Notes: generated from the letters alone by a model not told the origin. Counted from the stretch's first letter, positions 6,579 through 15,006 are shown. The stretch is 37,637 nt of DNA from Candidatus Omnitrophota bacterium (GCA_020429915.1 JAGQKV010000017.1:1-37637); one strand, 5' to 3'. Translations and numbers: made by a program.

Positions 6579-7811
6579 TCAATTCTTCTGTACGACCAGC
6601 GCGCAGTTGATGCCGCCCCGTCCGCGATTGATGATCAGCGCGTTATTGATTTCCATTTCGCGCGCCTCACCCGGACAGTAATCCAGATCGCACTCGGGGT
6701 CAGGCTCGTCGAGATTGATCGTCGGCGGGACGGTGTTGTATTGCATGGCCAATAATGTAGTAATGAGGTCTACCGCGCCGGTCGCGCCGAGCAGATTGCC
6801 GAAGACCGCCTTCGGAGCCGAACACACCAGCCGGCCGGCGTGATCACCGAAGGCCTTCTTGATGGCGAGCGTCTCGGTGACATCCCCCAACGGCGTTCCC
6901 GCACCATCAAGGCAAACATAATCGATAGCCTCGGGACGCAGTCCGGCATTGTCTAAGGCGATCCCTATCGCGCGTGCCAATTCCCCACCGTCGGACGCCG
7001 GGTCAATCCGGTCGACCGCGTCCGTGGAGGTCCCGAAGCCGGCAATGTACCCGTAAACGGGGACCCCGCGTGAAGCGACCCGCTGCATCGGTTCAAGCAC
7101 CACGATGCCCGCCCCCTCGGCGATGGCCAGACCGTCCCGGCCCTTGGCAAAGGGCTTATAGGCCGTGTGCGGCGTTTCGTTTTGCTGCGTGAGCACACCG
7201 GAAGTCTGGCAACATAGTAACGCATAAGGCGTCACCGGGGCCTCCATGCCGCCGGCCAGGATAAAATCATTCTTGCCGCGATTTATGGTCCGGGCCGCAT
7301 ACGCGATCGCCATCAGCGAACTCGCCCGGTCGGCCACGACGGTCTTGCTGTAGCCTTTAAGACCGTAGCGAATCGACACCTGCCCCTGCGGCGCCGCCGG
7401 AAACCAGGCCGAGGCCATAAAGGGACTGACGCCCTCCCGGCCTTCGATGTAGAGATCGCGCAGCTCGGTCTCACCGTACAACCATCCGCCGATCGCGTTG
7501 CCCATGAAAATACCGGCACGTTCTTTATTCTCGGACTCCAGGTCGAGTTTGGCATCCTGAATCGCCAACTCAGAGGCCACCAGCGCCATGTGTGAAAACA
7601 CATCGATCTTCTTCAGCAGGCGCGAAGACACGTTGCTGTAGGCCTCCAATTCCTTGACATGCCCCGCAATGCGCGACGTGTACTTGGACGCATCAAAGCG
7701 CTCAATTTTCTCGACGGCGGGCCGGCCCGCCTTGACGTTGGCCCAAAACTGATGCAAATCGATCCCGCTGGGGGAAACCACCCCCAGACCGGTTACGGCT
7801 ACTTTTTCCAT
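6579..7811 (-). CDS. KS-beta / chain-length-factor-like ketosynthase homologue
   Basis: A 410-aa thiolase-fold beta-ketoacyl synthase homologue in which the active site is dismantled. The nucleophile Cys is replaced by Arg162 (VVADRASS), the first His by Asp302 (CLDGAGTPLGD) and the second His by Asn339 (VFGNLLGATG), while Lys334 remains. The fold motifs GMEAPVTP and AEGAGIVVLE are intact and the length is normal, so it is not a decaying gene. This is how chain-length factors (KS-beta) look, although classical CLFs carry Gln at the Cys position. It lies 13 nt after an intact KS, so an obligate KS-alpha/KS-beta heterodimer is expected. Confidence 0.87.
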   Translation of the reverse strand: MEKVAVTGLGVVSPSGIDLHQFWANVKAGRPAVEKIERFDASKYTSRIAGHVKELEAYSNVSSRLLKKIDVFSHMALVASELAIQDAKLDLESENKERAGIFMGNAIGGWLYGETELRDLYIEGREGVSPFMASAWFPAAPQGQVSIRYGLKGYSKTVVADRASSLMAIAYAARTINRGKNDFILAGGMEAPVTPYALLCCQTSGVLTQQNETPHTAYKPFAKGRDGLAIAEGAGIVVLEPMQRVASRGVPVYGYIAGFGTSTDAVDRIDPASDGGELARAIGIALDNAGLRPEAIDYVCLDGAGTPLGDVTETLAIKKAFGDHAGRLVCSAPKAVFGNLLGATGAVDLITTLLAMQYNTVPPTINLDEPDPECDLDYCPGEAREMEINNALIINRGRGGINCALVVQKN

Positions 7812-7824
7812 AAGATATCCCGTG

Positions 7825-9090
7825 TCAATTGTCGTTAAACCGGCGCAATACCATCGCCGAATGAATTCCCGAAAACCCGCTGGAGGTCTTGAGCATGCAC
7901 TGGACCCGCCGTTCGCGTGCCTTGTTGGGAACGTAGTCCAGGTCGCATTGCGGGTCCGCCTCCTCCTGATTGATCGTCGGCGGCAGCATGTTCCGCTCGA
8001 AAATCAATGACCCCACAGCCAGTTCGATCCCGTTGGCACCGGCCAGCGGATGGCCGATCATCGACTTCAGGGAACTGATCGGTACCTTATAGGCATGATC
8101 ACCGAAAACCATTTTATAGGCATTGGTTTCAAAGACGTCGTTCTGCCGCGTCGATGATCCGTGGGCATTGATGTAATCGATCTCATCCGGAAGCACCGCG
8201 GCGTCTTCCAAAGCCAGCCGGATGCAAGCGGCTTTGGCATCGCCCTCCGGCGGTAGATCGGTCATATGATACGCGTTGCACGTGGTGCCGAAGCCGATAA
8301 TCTCACAGTAAATCTTGGCTCCGCGCCGACGCGCGTGCTCCAACTCCTCGACGATGAGTATCCCGGCCCCTTCCGAAATCACAAAGCCGTTGCGCTTGGC
8401 GTCAAACGGCCGGGAGGCCTTGGCGGGGTCGTCGTTTAACGTCGACAAGACATTGACGGTGTCGAAGGCCCCGAAGGTGATCGGAGTAATCGGCGCTTCC
8501 GACGCGCCCGTGATCATGATATCCACGTCGCCGTCCTGGATGGCTTCGTAGGAAAAACCCACAGAATCGGTCCCCGCCGTACATCCTGTCGAGATGGTGT
8601 TGCACACGCCATGCAGACCGTATTTCGCCGAAATCTCGCTCGACGGCGTATTGAACATCGCTGCGTCGTACAAATCCGGCCGGACCAGCGTCGGGTCGAT
8701 CGGCGCCCGTCCGCTGTTCGTCACCAGGGCAAATTCTTCTTCCAGATACTTGGTTCCGCAAATCGCGTTAGCCAGCGACACGCCCATGCGCGCCCTGTTC
8801 ACGCCTTTCAGATCAATCGACGAGTCCTCCAGGGCCATGCGCGCCGCCACCATCGCGAACTGTACAAAGCGGTCCATACGCACCGCCTCATCCCGCGTCA
8901 ATCCCAACCGGACCGGATCGAAGTCGTGGACCTGGGCGGCAATCTTGGTATTGAACATCGATACGTCAAACTCGGTCACCCGGCGGATGGCCGACCGGCC
9001 GTTGATCATACCGTCCCAGCAGGCCTCCTTGCCGATGCCGTTCGGGGCAATAACCCCCACTCCCGTTACGACTACTCTGCGTTTACTCAT
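7825..9090 (-). CDS. KS-alpha: active beta-ketoacyl synthase
   Basis: A 421-aa FabF-like ketosynthase with all catalytic residues: Cys170 in STGCTAG, His310 in INAHGSST, Lys342 and His347 in LKSMIGHPLAG. It would catalyse decarboxylative Claisen condensation of malonyl-ACP with the growing chain. The start has AAGGA six bases upstream. Its neighbour is a KS homologue lacking the nucleophile, then an ACP, which sets the pair apart from housekeeping FabF and identifies a type II PKS or a specialised fatty acid synthase. Compared with canonical FabF the nucleophile context is TGC-TAG rather than TAC-ASS. Confidence 0.9.
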   Translation of the reverse strand: MSKRRVVVTGVGVIAPNGIGKEACWDGMINGRSAIRRVTEFDVSMFNTKIAAQVHDFDPVRLGLTRDEAVRMDRFVQFAMVAARMALEDSSIDLKGVNRARMGVSLANAICGTKYLEEEFALVTNSGRAPIDPTLVRPDLYDAAMFNTPSSEISAKYGLHGVCNTISTGCTAGTDSVGFSYEAIQDGDVDIMITGASEAPITPITFGAFDTVNVLSTLNDDPAKASRPFDAKRNGFVISEGAGILIVEELEHARRRGAKIYCEIIGFGTTCNAYHMTDLPPEGDAKAACIRLALEDAAVLPDEIDYINAHGSSTRQNDVFETNAYKMVFGDHAYKVPISSLKSMIGHPLAGANGIELAVGSLIFERNMLPPTINQEEADPQCDLDYVPNKARERRVQCMLKTSSGFSGIHSAMVLRRFNDN

Positions 9091-9099
9091 ATGTCGTCC

Positions 9100-10128
9100 T
9101 TATTGTGATGTTGGCTGACTGGGAGCCCCGGTCAGCTCGAAGGCTTCTTTAACTTGTCCGACGGAGAAATATCTCCCGCTGCTCTCCACTTCGTGAACCA
9201 TGCGGACCACCTGTCCGTTAAACGGCGCGCTCTGTTGCATTCCTTTAGCCAATGCGACCACTTCGCCGTTAATAAAATCAATCTCGGAGGTCCGGCCCCG
9301 CATGATGCTTTGCAGGACCGATCCGTAAAGCGGCTCGGCACTGAGTCCGGTCAGCGTCTTGTTCATGATCCCTGCCGCCTGTTCCTCAGGCATATTGATC
9401 AGACCGTATATCCGGTCTGTGGGAAATTGCGGTAAAGAAGTCAGCTCGATATTCGCCTTGTTAACGACTCCCACGCCCTCCTTGAGCAGCCGGATGCTCA
9501 GGCGGCAGAAATCCAGGTCGGCAAATGTCTCCTGCATCGACTTGCCGATCAGCGCCGGTAGGCAATTATTGAAATTGACGAACAACTTCAAATACTTCAT
9601 TCCCATAATATTATCCGATGATACCACAGGCAGCGCATCCGTCCGTAAAGTCTCAAGGATCCGGTGAAACGCCGGATCGAGCGGGGTGTACGGTTTTCCG
9701 ATAATCCAGTCGCCGGGAAAATTGTAGACGACCTCGCCGGGCGTGGTGTAGGTCGCCCCGAACATGACGATACTGCTCAGCTGCCTGCCGGGATCATAAT
9801 GGCTACTGAGAATATTGTCGGCCTGCACCCCGTTTTGCGTCGTCAGGACATAACAGTCCTCCAGATAATCCACGTTTGCCTGGTAGGCGCGCTCCAGGTC
9901 CTGGGTCTTGGTCGCGAAAATAACCAGATCATACGCGGCATCGAGCGCCGTTGCCGCGCGCAGATGCACCACTTCATCACCGCCCATGCCGCGGATCGTC
10001 AAACCCCGGGCATTGATCGCCTCCACCTGCTCGGGCCGTCCGATCAGCAACACGTCGCTGTCGCTTTTACTCAGATAGGCGGCGACGGTGGCTCCGATGG
10101 CCCCGGCGCCGATAACGGCAATACGCAT
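9100..10128 (-). CDS. Ketopantoate reductase-like (ApbA/PanE family) oxidoreductase
   Basis: A 342-aa protein with the N-terminal NADP-binding motif GAGAIGATVAAYLS (residues 7-20), FATKTQDLE and TTQNGVQ segments, and the helical C-terminal domain of the ApbA/PanE family. The family reduces 2-dehydropantoate in CoA synthesis, but many homologues work on other alpha-keto acids or keto compounds. Position between the PCP_red-like protein and KS-alpha, with 9-nt gaps on both sides, suggests that it reduces a pathway intermediate. A pantothenate role, supplying the ACP cofactor, is a fair alternative. Confidence 0.78.
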   Translation of the reverse strand: MRIAVIGAGAIGATVAAYLSKSDSDVLLIGRPEQVEAINARGLTIRGMGGDEVVHLRAATALDAAYDLVIFATKTQDLERAYQANVDYLEDCYVLTTQNGVQADNILSSHYDPGRQLSSIVMFGATYTTPGEVVYNFPGDWIIGKPYTPLDPAFHRILETLRTDALPVVSSDNIMGMKYLKLFVNFNNCLPALIGKSMQETFADLDFCRLSIRLLKEGVGVVNKANIELTSLPQFPTDRIYGLINMPEEQAAGIMNKTLTGLSAEPLYGSVLQSIMRGRTSEIDFINGEVVALAKGMQQSAPFNGQVVRMVHEVESSGRYFSVGQVKEAFELTGAPSQPTSQ

Positions 10129-10137
10129 ACGCTTCCC

Positions 10138-10419
10138 TCAATCCTTGGGTTCGTACGGTTTATAATCGAATCCGACACTTTCGAACAGCCGGATCATCAA
10201 GCTGTAAAAGGTCATCGGCACCTCCGTGAAAAAGGCGCGGATGATGTCTTCCTCTTCAATCGCGGCCGCCCCGCGGGCCTGGGCGTTTTGCGCGGCCTTT
10301 TTATCGACGACTTGCTTGGCGATCTCGCGGTGGAACAACGGGATCTTGGCAATCATCTCGTCGTATTTGGCCTTGGCCTGGGGATTCCAGGCCACCGGGG
10401 GAGATTGCGTTTCACTCAT
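10138..10419 (-). CDS. Small PCP_red-domain protein (protochlorophyllide reductase-like helical domain)
   Basis: A 93-aa protein matching by eye the PCP_red domain (PF08369) found at the C-terminus of the light-independent protochlorophyllide reductase subunit BchB/ChlB and as small stand-alone proteins: W-x-P-x-A start (WNPQAKAKYDEM), IPLFHREIAKQVVDKKA, then AAIEEEDIIRAFF. The C-terminal extension (FESVGFDYKPYEPKD) is extra. No other chlorophyll genes are present. It lies 9 nt after a BchE-like radical SAM gene and 9 nt before a reductase gene, so it may be a partner or substrate-binding subunit of one of these. The domain assignment is from motif similarity only. Confidence 0.6.
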   Translation of the reverse strand: MSETQSPPVAWNPQAKAKYDEMIAKIPLFHREIAKQVVDKKAAQNAQARGAAAIEEEDIIRAFFTEVPMTFYSLMIRLFESVGFDYKPYEPKD

Positions 10420-10428
10420 GCGGGCCTC

Positions 10429-11898
10429 CTACGCCTTGGCCGCCACGCGGGAATTGGCCTCCCACTTGGAGATATTGTTCATAAAGTCCTTCACGCACAG
10501 CTTGACCTTCATGTCGTAGTCCGAAGACATGATGCGGTGAATGCGTTCCGGTTTCGAATAGTATTCCCGCATGCACCATGCTCCCAGGCGTCCGACCTCT
10601 TCGATAGTCAGATGATCCGTCGGGATGACCGGATGCTGAAAATCCCATAGCTTCAGATCGATGGTGTCGGGGTCAAACCATCCCTTTTTGATACCGTATT
10701 TCCAGTCCGGCGAATTCGGTACCGGCGTCAGATAGTCCAGCGCGAAAATGTCCGGGTCGATTTCATCGGCCACCCGCAGACGTTCCTTAATCCTTGCCTC
10801 GTCGTCGTCGCGCAGGCCGATCAGCACCGTCCCGACCGAACCGATATTATTCTCCCGCAAAATACGGATCGTGTCGCTGATCTGTTCAATGGTGACCCCC
10901 TTGCCCTGCTTGGTCAGGGTCATGTCATCCTCAACCTCGACGCCGGTCAACGCCAGAAAGAGACCGGCCTTGCGCATAAGCGGCAGGATGTCCTGCTGGC
11001 TGATCCACTGATCGGCCCGTCCCAGACAGACCCAGTCGATCTTGTTGCCGCGCTTGATCTTTTCCTCGCAAAACTCGATCATCGCCTCGGTGTCGCTGTT
11101 AAAGGCGTCGTCCTGCATGACGACGGTATTGATCCCGTACTGCTTTTCCAGCACGTCCAGTTCGTCGACGATGCGTTTTCCGGTCATACCCCGCCACGAC
11201 GTAAAGTCCTGTGTCGCTGTCCGGCTATCGTAAAGGGCCCACTCATAACAGAAGTGGCACTTGCCCGGACAACCGCGGGAGGTCATCATTTCGGCGAAAG
11301 GCTTCCAATAGGTGTGGCCGACGTACTTCTCCATCGGAAACAAATCATAGGCCGGCATCGGCAGGACGTTCAGGTTGGGAATAAGATCGCGGTGCGGACC
11401 GAATACAATCGTACCGTCCTCACGGCGGGAGACCAGTCCCGGAATCTCCCGTTCATCGACTTTAGGATCATCCAGATTGTGGATCAGCTCTTCCATCGTG
11501 ATTTCCGCCTCACCGAGCATGATGTAGTCGATCGTCGGGTTCAACCGCATTTGCCGCTCCGCATCCCCGGAATACCACAGTCCGCCGGCGACCGTCCTGA
11601 CTTCGGGCATCGCCTCTTTGATAATCCGCAGTCCCTCATTGAAGTACCAAATGACCGCCGCGCCGCACGTCGAGTGCAGCAGCTCGCCGACAAAGACGAT
11701 GTCCGGCTTGATTTCGCGGACCTTCGCCAGCATACCGTCCCAATCCAATTCCAAAGCGCGGCAGTCGAGCGCCTCGACATCGGCGGTTTTCTTTTCACGT
11801 AAAAAAGCAGCCAGCTGCGCATGCATCTGATTCGCTGCCAAATGGTGCCCATGTGAGTCCCACGCCTTCAGCGGCGGTGTTAAAAATAATGCCTTCAT
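10429..11898 (-). CDS. B12-binding-type radical SAM enzyme (BchE-like)
   Basis: A 489-aa protein with an N-terminal cobalamin-binding-type Rossmann domain (about 1-145, ending IDYIMLGEAEITMEELI) and a radical SAM barrel starting near 205 with the [4Fe-4S] motif CPGKCHFC (Cys210, Cys214, Cys217). The canonical DxHxxG cobalamin ligand is not seen at the usual place, as in BchE-type enzymes. Relatives include the anaerobic Mg-protoporphyrin ester cyclase and hopanoid or other methylases. It would produce 5'-deoxyadenosine per turnover or methylate an unactivated carbon. In a polyketide locus it is a candidate for anaerobic C-H functionalisation. It is preceded by GGGGAG and ends 9 nt from the PCP_red-like gene. 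Confidence 0.85.
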   Translation of the reverse strand: MKALFLTPPLKAWDSHGHHLAANQMHAQLAAFLREKKTADVEALDCRALELDWDGMLAKVREIKPDIVFVGELLHSTCGAAVIWYFNEGLRIIKEAMPEVRTVAGGLWYSGDAERQMRLNPTIDYIMLGEAEITMEELIHNLDDPKVDEREIPGLVSRREDGTIVFGPHRDLIPNLNVLPMPAYDLFPMEKYVGHTYWKPFAEMMTSRGCPGKCHFCYEWALYDSRTATQDFTSWRGMTGKRIVDELDVLEKQYGINTVVMQDDAFNSDTEAMIEFCEEKIKRGNKIDWVCLGRADQWISQQDILPLMRKAGLFLALTGVEVEDDMTLTKQGKGVTIEQISDTIRILRENNIGSVGTVLIGLRDDDEARIKERLRVADEIDPDIFALDYLTPVPNSPDWKYGIKKGWFDPDTIDLKLWDFQHPVIPTDHLTIEEVGRLGAWCMREYYSKPERIHRIMSSDYDMKVKLCVKDFMNNISKWEANSRVAAKA

Positions 11899-11899
11899 A

Positions 11900-12013
11900 T
11901 CATCTCCCCTTTTCGTTGTTCTGCGTTGCCGTGTCTGCCGGTCCTGAGCTGTTGCGCGCGGCCTTCCACTTGATTTTTGTCTTTTTGATCCAACCGATCA
12001 GTTGGCTCACCAT
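11900..12013 (-). CDS. Possible small basic protein (37 aa)
   Basis: A 37-codon frame nearly fills the gap between the aldehyde dehydrogenase and radical SAM genes and ends one base before the radical SAM start. It begins MVSQLIGWIKKTKIKWKAAR, an amphipathic basic helix, then becomes polar. AAGGCCAGGA lies upstream of the ATG. No family is recognised. The tight coupling is suggestive, but a frame of this length can occur by chance; the same bases also hold the ribosome binding site of the next gene. Confidence 0.35.
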   Translation of the reverse strand: MVSQLIGWIKKTKIKWKAARNSSGPADTATQNNEKGR

Positions 12014-12043
12014 ATATATCCTGGCCTTGCCGAAATCAGACAG

Positions 12044-13471
12044 TCAAAACCATGATGCCGCCAGCGGCATCCCTCCCGGTGTTTTGTCAATACACACATG
12101 TTTGGCCTGAACGTATTCTTTTAATCCCTCCGTGCCGAGTTCGCATCCGAATCCACTCTGCTTCATCCCGCCGAAGGGTGCCTCGTTAAAAAAGTTGCCG
12201 TACGTGTTGATCCAGACGGTGCCGACCTTTAACGCGCGGGCGACTCGCGACGCCTTTTGTTCATCCTGTGTCCACACGCAACCGGCCAGACCGTAACGGG
12301 AATCGTTCGCCATAGCCACCGCCTCCTCTTCCGTCCGAAAGCGGATGACCGACAGGACCGGGCCGAAACATTCTTCGCGGGCCACGGCCATGTCATTCGT
12401 GACATCGGTCAGGATCGTCGGCTCCAGGAAATACCCGTCACCGTCAGGCGCGCGCCCGCCGCAGGCCACTGTTGCACCTTCCTCGCGGGCCCGGGCGATG
12501 GTCTGCAGCAGCCGGTCACGCTGCTCCCGGCTGGTCAACGGTCCGAACTCCGTCGTAGCGTCGGCCGGGTTACCGATCTTCAATGTCCGGGCGCGGTCTA
12601 CCAGACGTTTGACAAATTCGTCGTGCAGCTCGTCCTGCACAAACAGGCGTGATCCCGCCGTGCACATCTGACCTTGATTGATAAAGATCGCCGACAGCGC
12701 CCCGCCGAGCGCCGCCTCCAACCGACAGTCGGCAAACACGATATTCGGTGACTTGCCTCCCAGTTCGAGGACCACTTTCTTGGCCTTCTTCGCGGCCTCG
12801 GCCATCACCTTCTTGCCGGTCTCGGTGCCGCCGGTGAAACTGACCATGTCCACCTTGGAACAACGGACCAGCTTGGCCGCGACCTCGTCGCTGGTGGTGG
12901 TGATGACATTGACCACCCCCTCCGGAAGTCCGGTGGCCGGCAACAATTCTCCCAGCCGATGAATGGTCGCCGCGGCCAGCGGTGAAGGCTTGAGGATCAC
13001 CGTGTTCCCGGTGATGATCGCCGGTGCGATCTTCCAGGCGGCATAAATCAGCGGATAATTGTAGGCGCAAATGGCCGTAATCACACCGCGCGGTTCGTAA
13101 ACGGTGTGGCTGGCCACCGGGGCGGCCACGGCATTTTCCATATCATCCATGCTGACGGAACTAAAGTACTCAAAGCAGTCCGCCGCCGTCGGTACATCGA
13201 TAAAGTTGGCGTGCTTGATCGTCTTGCCGACATCCGCGACTTCCAAATCCGCCAGCTCCTTGGCGTGTTCGCGAATCAATTGGGCGATCTTCTTCAGATA
13301 AATCCCGCGTTCAGCGTAACTCATACCCGGCCACAAACCTTCATCAAAGGCCCGGCGGGCCCGGGCGATCACGGCAACGGCATCATCCATATTGGCATCC
13401 GGTAACGTGCGGAAGGCCTGTCCGGTGGCCGGATTGATTGCGTCGAAGGTCTGGCCGGTCGTCTGCGTCAT
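12044..13471 (-). CDS. NAD(P)-dependent aldehyde dehydrogenase
   Basis: A 475-aa ALDH-superfamily enzyme, normal in length. Catalytic Cys270 (NQGQMCTAGSR), Glu236 (VLELGGKSPN), Asn138 (CAYNYP) and EECFGPVLSV are all present. The non-acylating (hydrolytic) class fits best: aldehyde to free acid. The ATG at 13471 follows the aldolase stop by one base (TAG-T-ATG), so the two are coupled. The obvious reading is that it oxidises the aldehyde released by that aldolase; the resulting acid could then be activated by the acyl ligase at the head of the cluster. A longer upstream reading frame is ignored because it overlaps the aldolase end. Confidence 0.88.
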   Translation of the reverse strand: MTQTTGQTFDAINPATGQAFRTLPDANMDDAVAVIARARRAFDEGLWPGMSYAERGIYLKKIAQLIREHAKELADLEVADVGKTIKHANFIDVPTAADCFEYFSSVSMDDMENAVAAPVASHTVYEPRGVITAICAYNYPLIYAAWKIAPAIITGNTVILKPSPLAAATIHRLGELLPATGLPEGVVNVITTTSDEVAAKLVRCSKVDMVSFTGGTETGKKVMAEAAKKAKKVVLELGGKSPNIVFADCRLEAALGGALSAIFINQGQMCTAGSRLFVQDELHDEFVKRLVDRARTLKIGNPADATTEFGPLTSREQRDRLLQTIARAREEGATVACGGRAPDGDGYFLEPTILTDVTNDMAVAREECFGPVLSVIRFRTEEEAVAMANDSRYGLAGCVWTQDEQKASRVARALKVGTVWINTYGNFFNEAPFGGMKQSGFGCELGTEGLKEYVQAKHVCIDKTPGGMPLAASWF

Positions 13472-13472
13472 A

Positions 13473-14477
13473 CTATTCCACCGGTACCTGTGCCCAGATT
13501 TCAAAGACCCGTGAACACGGGGCGTACCATTTAGAGATTTTCGCAAAGTCGCCGTCCAACTTCATTTTCTTTTGCGTGGTTGCGACGAACGGATCGAGCT
13601 CGCGGTTAAATACCTGACGCCATATCTTCTCGGAAGCGGACACCACAAACTCGGCTTGCGCATTCCCGCGCACCTGCTTGATCCTGCCCTGTTCAAATTC
13701 AAACGAGTACGCCTGACCGGTATCATCGAGCAAAACGGCCAGATCAAAAGTCATGTTTGTTTCCTTACCGAGGACCCCCATCTTTTCATCCGCATTCACA
13801 TGTTTGACGATCTCGTCCATCTGTTCTTGCGAAAACAGTTTGTATTTGCGGCCGGCGGCTGGCGCATCCGTTGAGATCTCCGCGGTCATCGCCCCGGCGT
13901 CACCGCCATCGTACAACCGGCTCAAGGCGTCGATATGGGCCGCCTCTTCCAGGGCCTGGATCAGCAAAAAACAGTCGAAGTGTGTCCGGCCCATCGCCAC
14001 AACGCCGTGATTGCGCAGCGCGACAATATTGTTGGTGCGCAGCGCCTCAATCACCGGCGCGGCGTCGGTAACGGCCGGTGTATTTTGCGGAACGCCGGTG
14101 ACATCACCCAAATAAATACGGGATTCAAAGATACGCGGACGAAGCGTTTCGTTGTGAAGAAAATACGCGTTGGTATAAGTCGTGTGCGTATGGATCACCG
14201 CGGTGACCTCCGGAAAATTCCGGTAGATTGCCGTGTGCAGCAGTTTTTCCGTGGATACACGGCCCGCATCGATCAGCTCACCGTCCACACGCAGCCGCAG
14301 CAGTTGTCCGGGAGTGAGCATCCCCAGACACGTCCCGGTCGCCGTTAACAGCAGACTGTCGTCGTCCAGACGGGCGCTGATGTTGCCGTTGAGTCCGCCG
14401 GCCAGGTTCTTGTCCCACAGCAACTTGCCGGCGGCGATGATATCCTGTTTCACTTGTTCCAAACGTTCCACGCTCAT
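13473..14477 (-). CDS. Class II aldolase/adducin-domain protein fused to an SCP2 lipid-binding domain
   Basis: A 334-aa two-domain protein. Residues 1 to ~205 are a class II (zinc) aldolase with metal ligands His96 and His98 (IHTHT) and His157 (LRNHGVV) and a Glu77 general-base candidate (STEKLL). Residues ~225-334 look like an SCP2 sterol-carrier domain (FDLAVLLDDTG, YSFEFEQGRIKQV, ending KKMKLDGDFAKISKW). Aldolases of this family split sugar 1-phosphates such as 5-deoxyribulose-1-P or methylthioribulose-1-P into DHAP and an aldehyde. The SCP2 fusion suggests a hydrophobic aldehyde or a lipid-bound product. Its start overlaps the previous stop (ATGA). Confidence 0.8.
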   Translation of the reverse strand: MSVERLEQVKQDIIAAGKLLWDKNLAGGLNGNISARLDDDSLLLTATGTCLGMLTPGQLLRLRVDGELIDAGRVSTEKLLHTAIYRNFPEVTAVIHTHTTYTNAYFLHNETLRPRIFESRIYLGDVTGVPQNTPAVTDAAPVIEALRTNNIVALRNHGVVAMGRTHFDCFLLIQALEEAAHIDALSRLYDGGDAGAMTAEISTDAPAAGRKYKLFSQEQMDEIVKHVNADEKMGVLGKETNMTFDLAVLLDDTGQAYSFEFEQGRIKQVRGNAQAEFVVSASEKIWRQVFNRELDPFVATTQKKMKLDGDFAKISKWYAPCSRVFEIWAQVPVE

Positions 14478-15004
14478 TTTTCCTTCACGATTTCGGAAAT
14501 GTACTTACGGGGGACCCACTCGGCAAGCGGCACATAACCTTTGACGTTGCGCGGGGCGACTTTCACACCGTTGAAATACAGGATCTCTTTGTCTTTACCC
14601 AACAGAGCCAGTCGCTGGCTGCTCGGAAACAACCGCACCGGAACACTGTGGCGCTTACCCAATACACCCAGGATCAAAGCGCCGATCTGGCACAACGCCC
14701 CGTCCTCGTCGGCCACCTGATAGGAAATCCAGACTTCCTTCACTAAATTCTTGTAGAACAGAAATCCGGCCATATTGTCGGCAATCAGCGTCGGTTTAAC
14801 CTTGCGTTTAATAAGTTCCCGGCAGGAAAACTGCGCCGATTCCAGCGAAGGCCGGCCTTCCAAGACAAAGACATCACGGACACTTTTTCTGACAATATCG
14901 TCAAAGGTCTTCGGACTGAAGATTCCGTGCAGCACCGTCACTGACTCGGTGAATTCATCGAGAATCCCGTTCGTATCTTTCTCGTTTTCAGCTGCCTTTC
15001 CCAT
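14474..15004 (-). CDS. Truncated eIF2B/MtnA-like protein lacking the catalytic residues
   Basis: A 176-aa protein aligned over the C-terminal Rossmann-like half of MtnA/eIF-2B-alpha proteins: EGRPSLESAQFSCREL corresponds to the ETRP...GARLTSWEL block of its neighbour, then IADNMAGF, then SYQVADEDGALCQIGA where the catalytic Asp and the NGDxANKxGT motif should be. The N-terminal helical domain and catalytic Cys are absent. Start at ATG 15004, with AAGGTGAG seven bases upstream, is preferred to a TTG two codons earlier. Located 2 nt after the full-length homologue and overlapping the aldolase start, it may be a non-catalytic subunit of a hetero-oligomer. Confidence 0.72.
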   Translation of the reverse strand: MGKAAENEKDTNGILDEFTESVTVLHGIFSPKTFDDIVRKSVRDVFVLEGRPSLESAQFSCRELIKRKVKPTLIADNMAGFLFYKNLVKEVWISYQVADEDGALCQIGALILGVLGKRHSVPVRLFPSSQRLALLGKDKEILYFNGVKVAPRNVKGYVPLAEWVPRKYISEIVKEK

Positions 15005-15006
15005 AC

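Noticed and set aside
11841-11858. DSHGHH near the N-terminus of the radical SAM protein as a DxHxxG cobalamin motif
   Set aside because: It lies at residues 14-19, before the Rossmann core, whereas the B12 His motif comes after the first strand-helix units with fixed spacing. Treated as coincidence.
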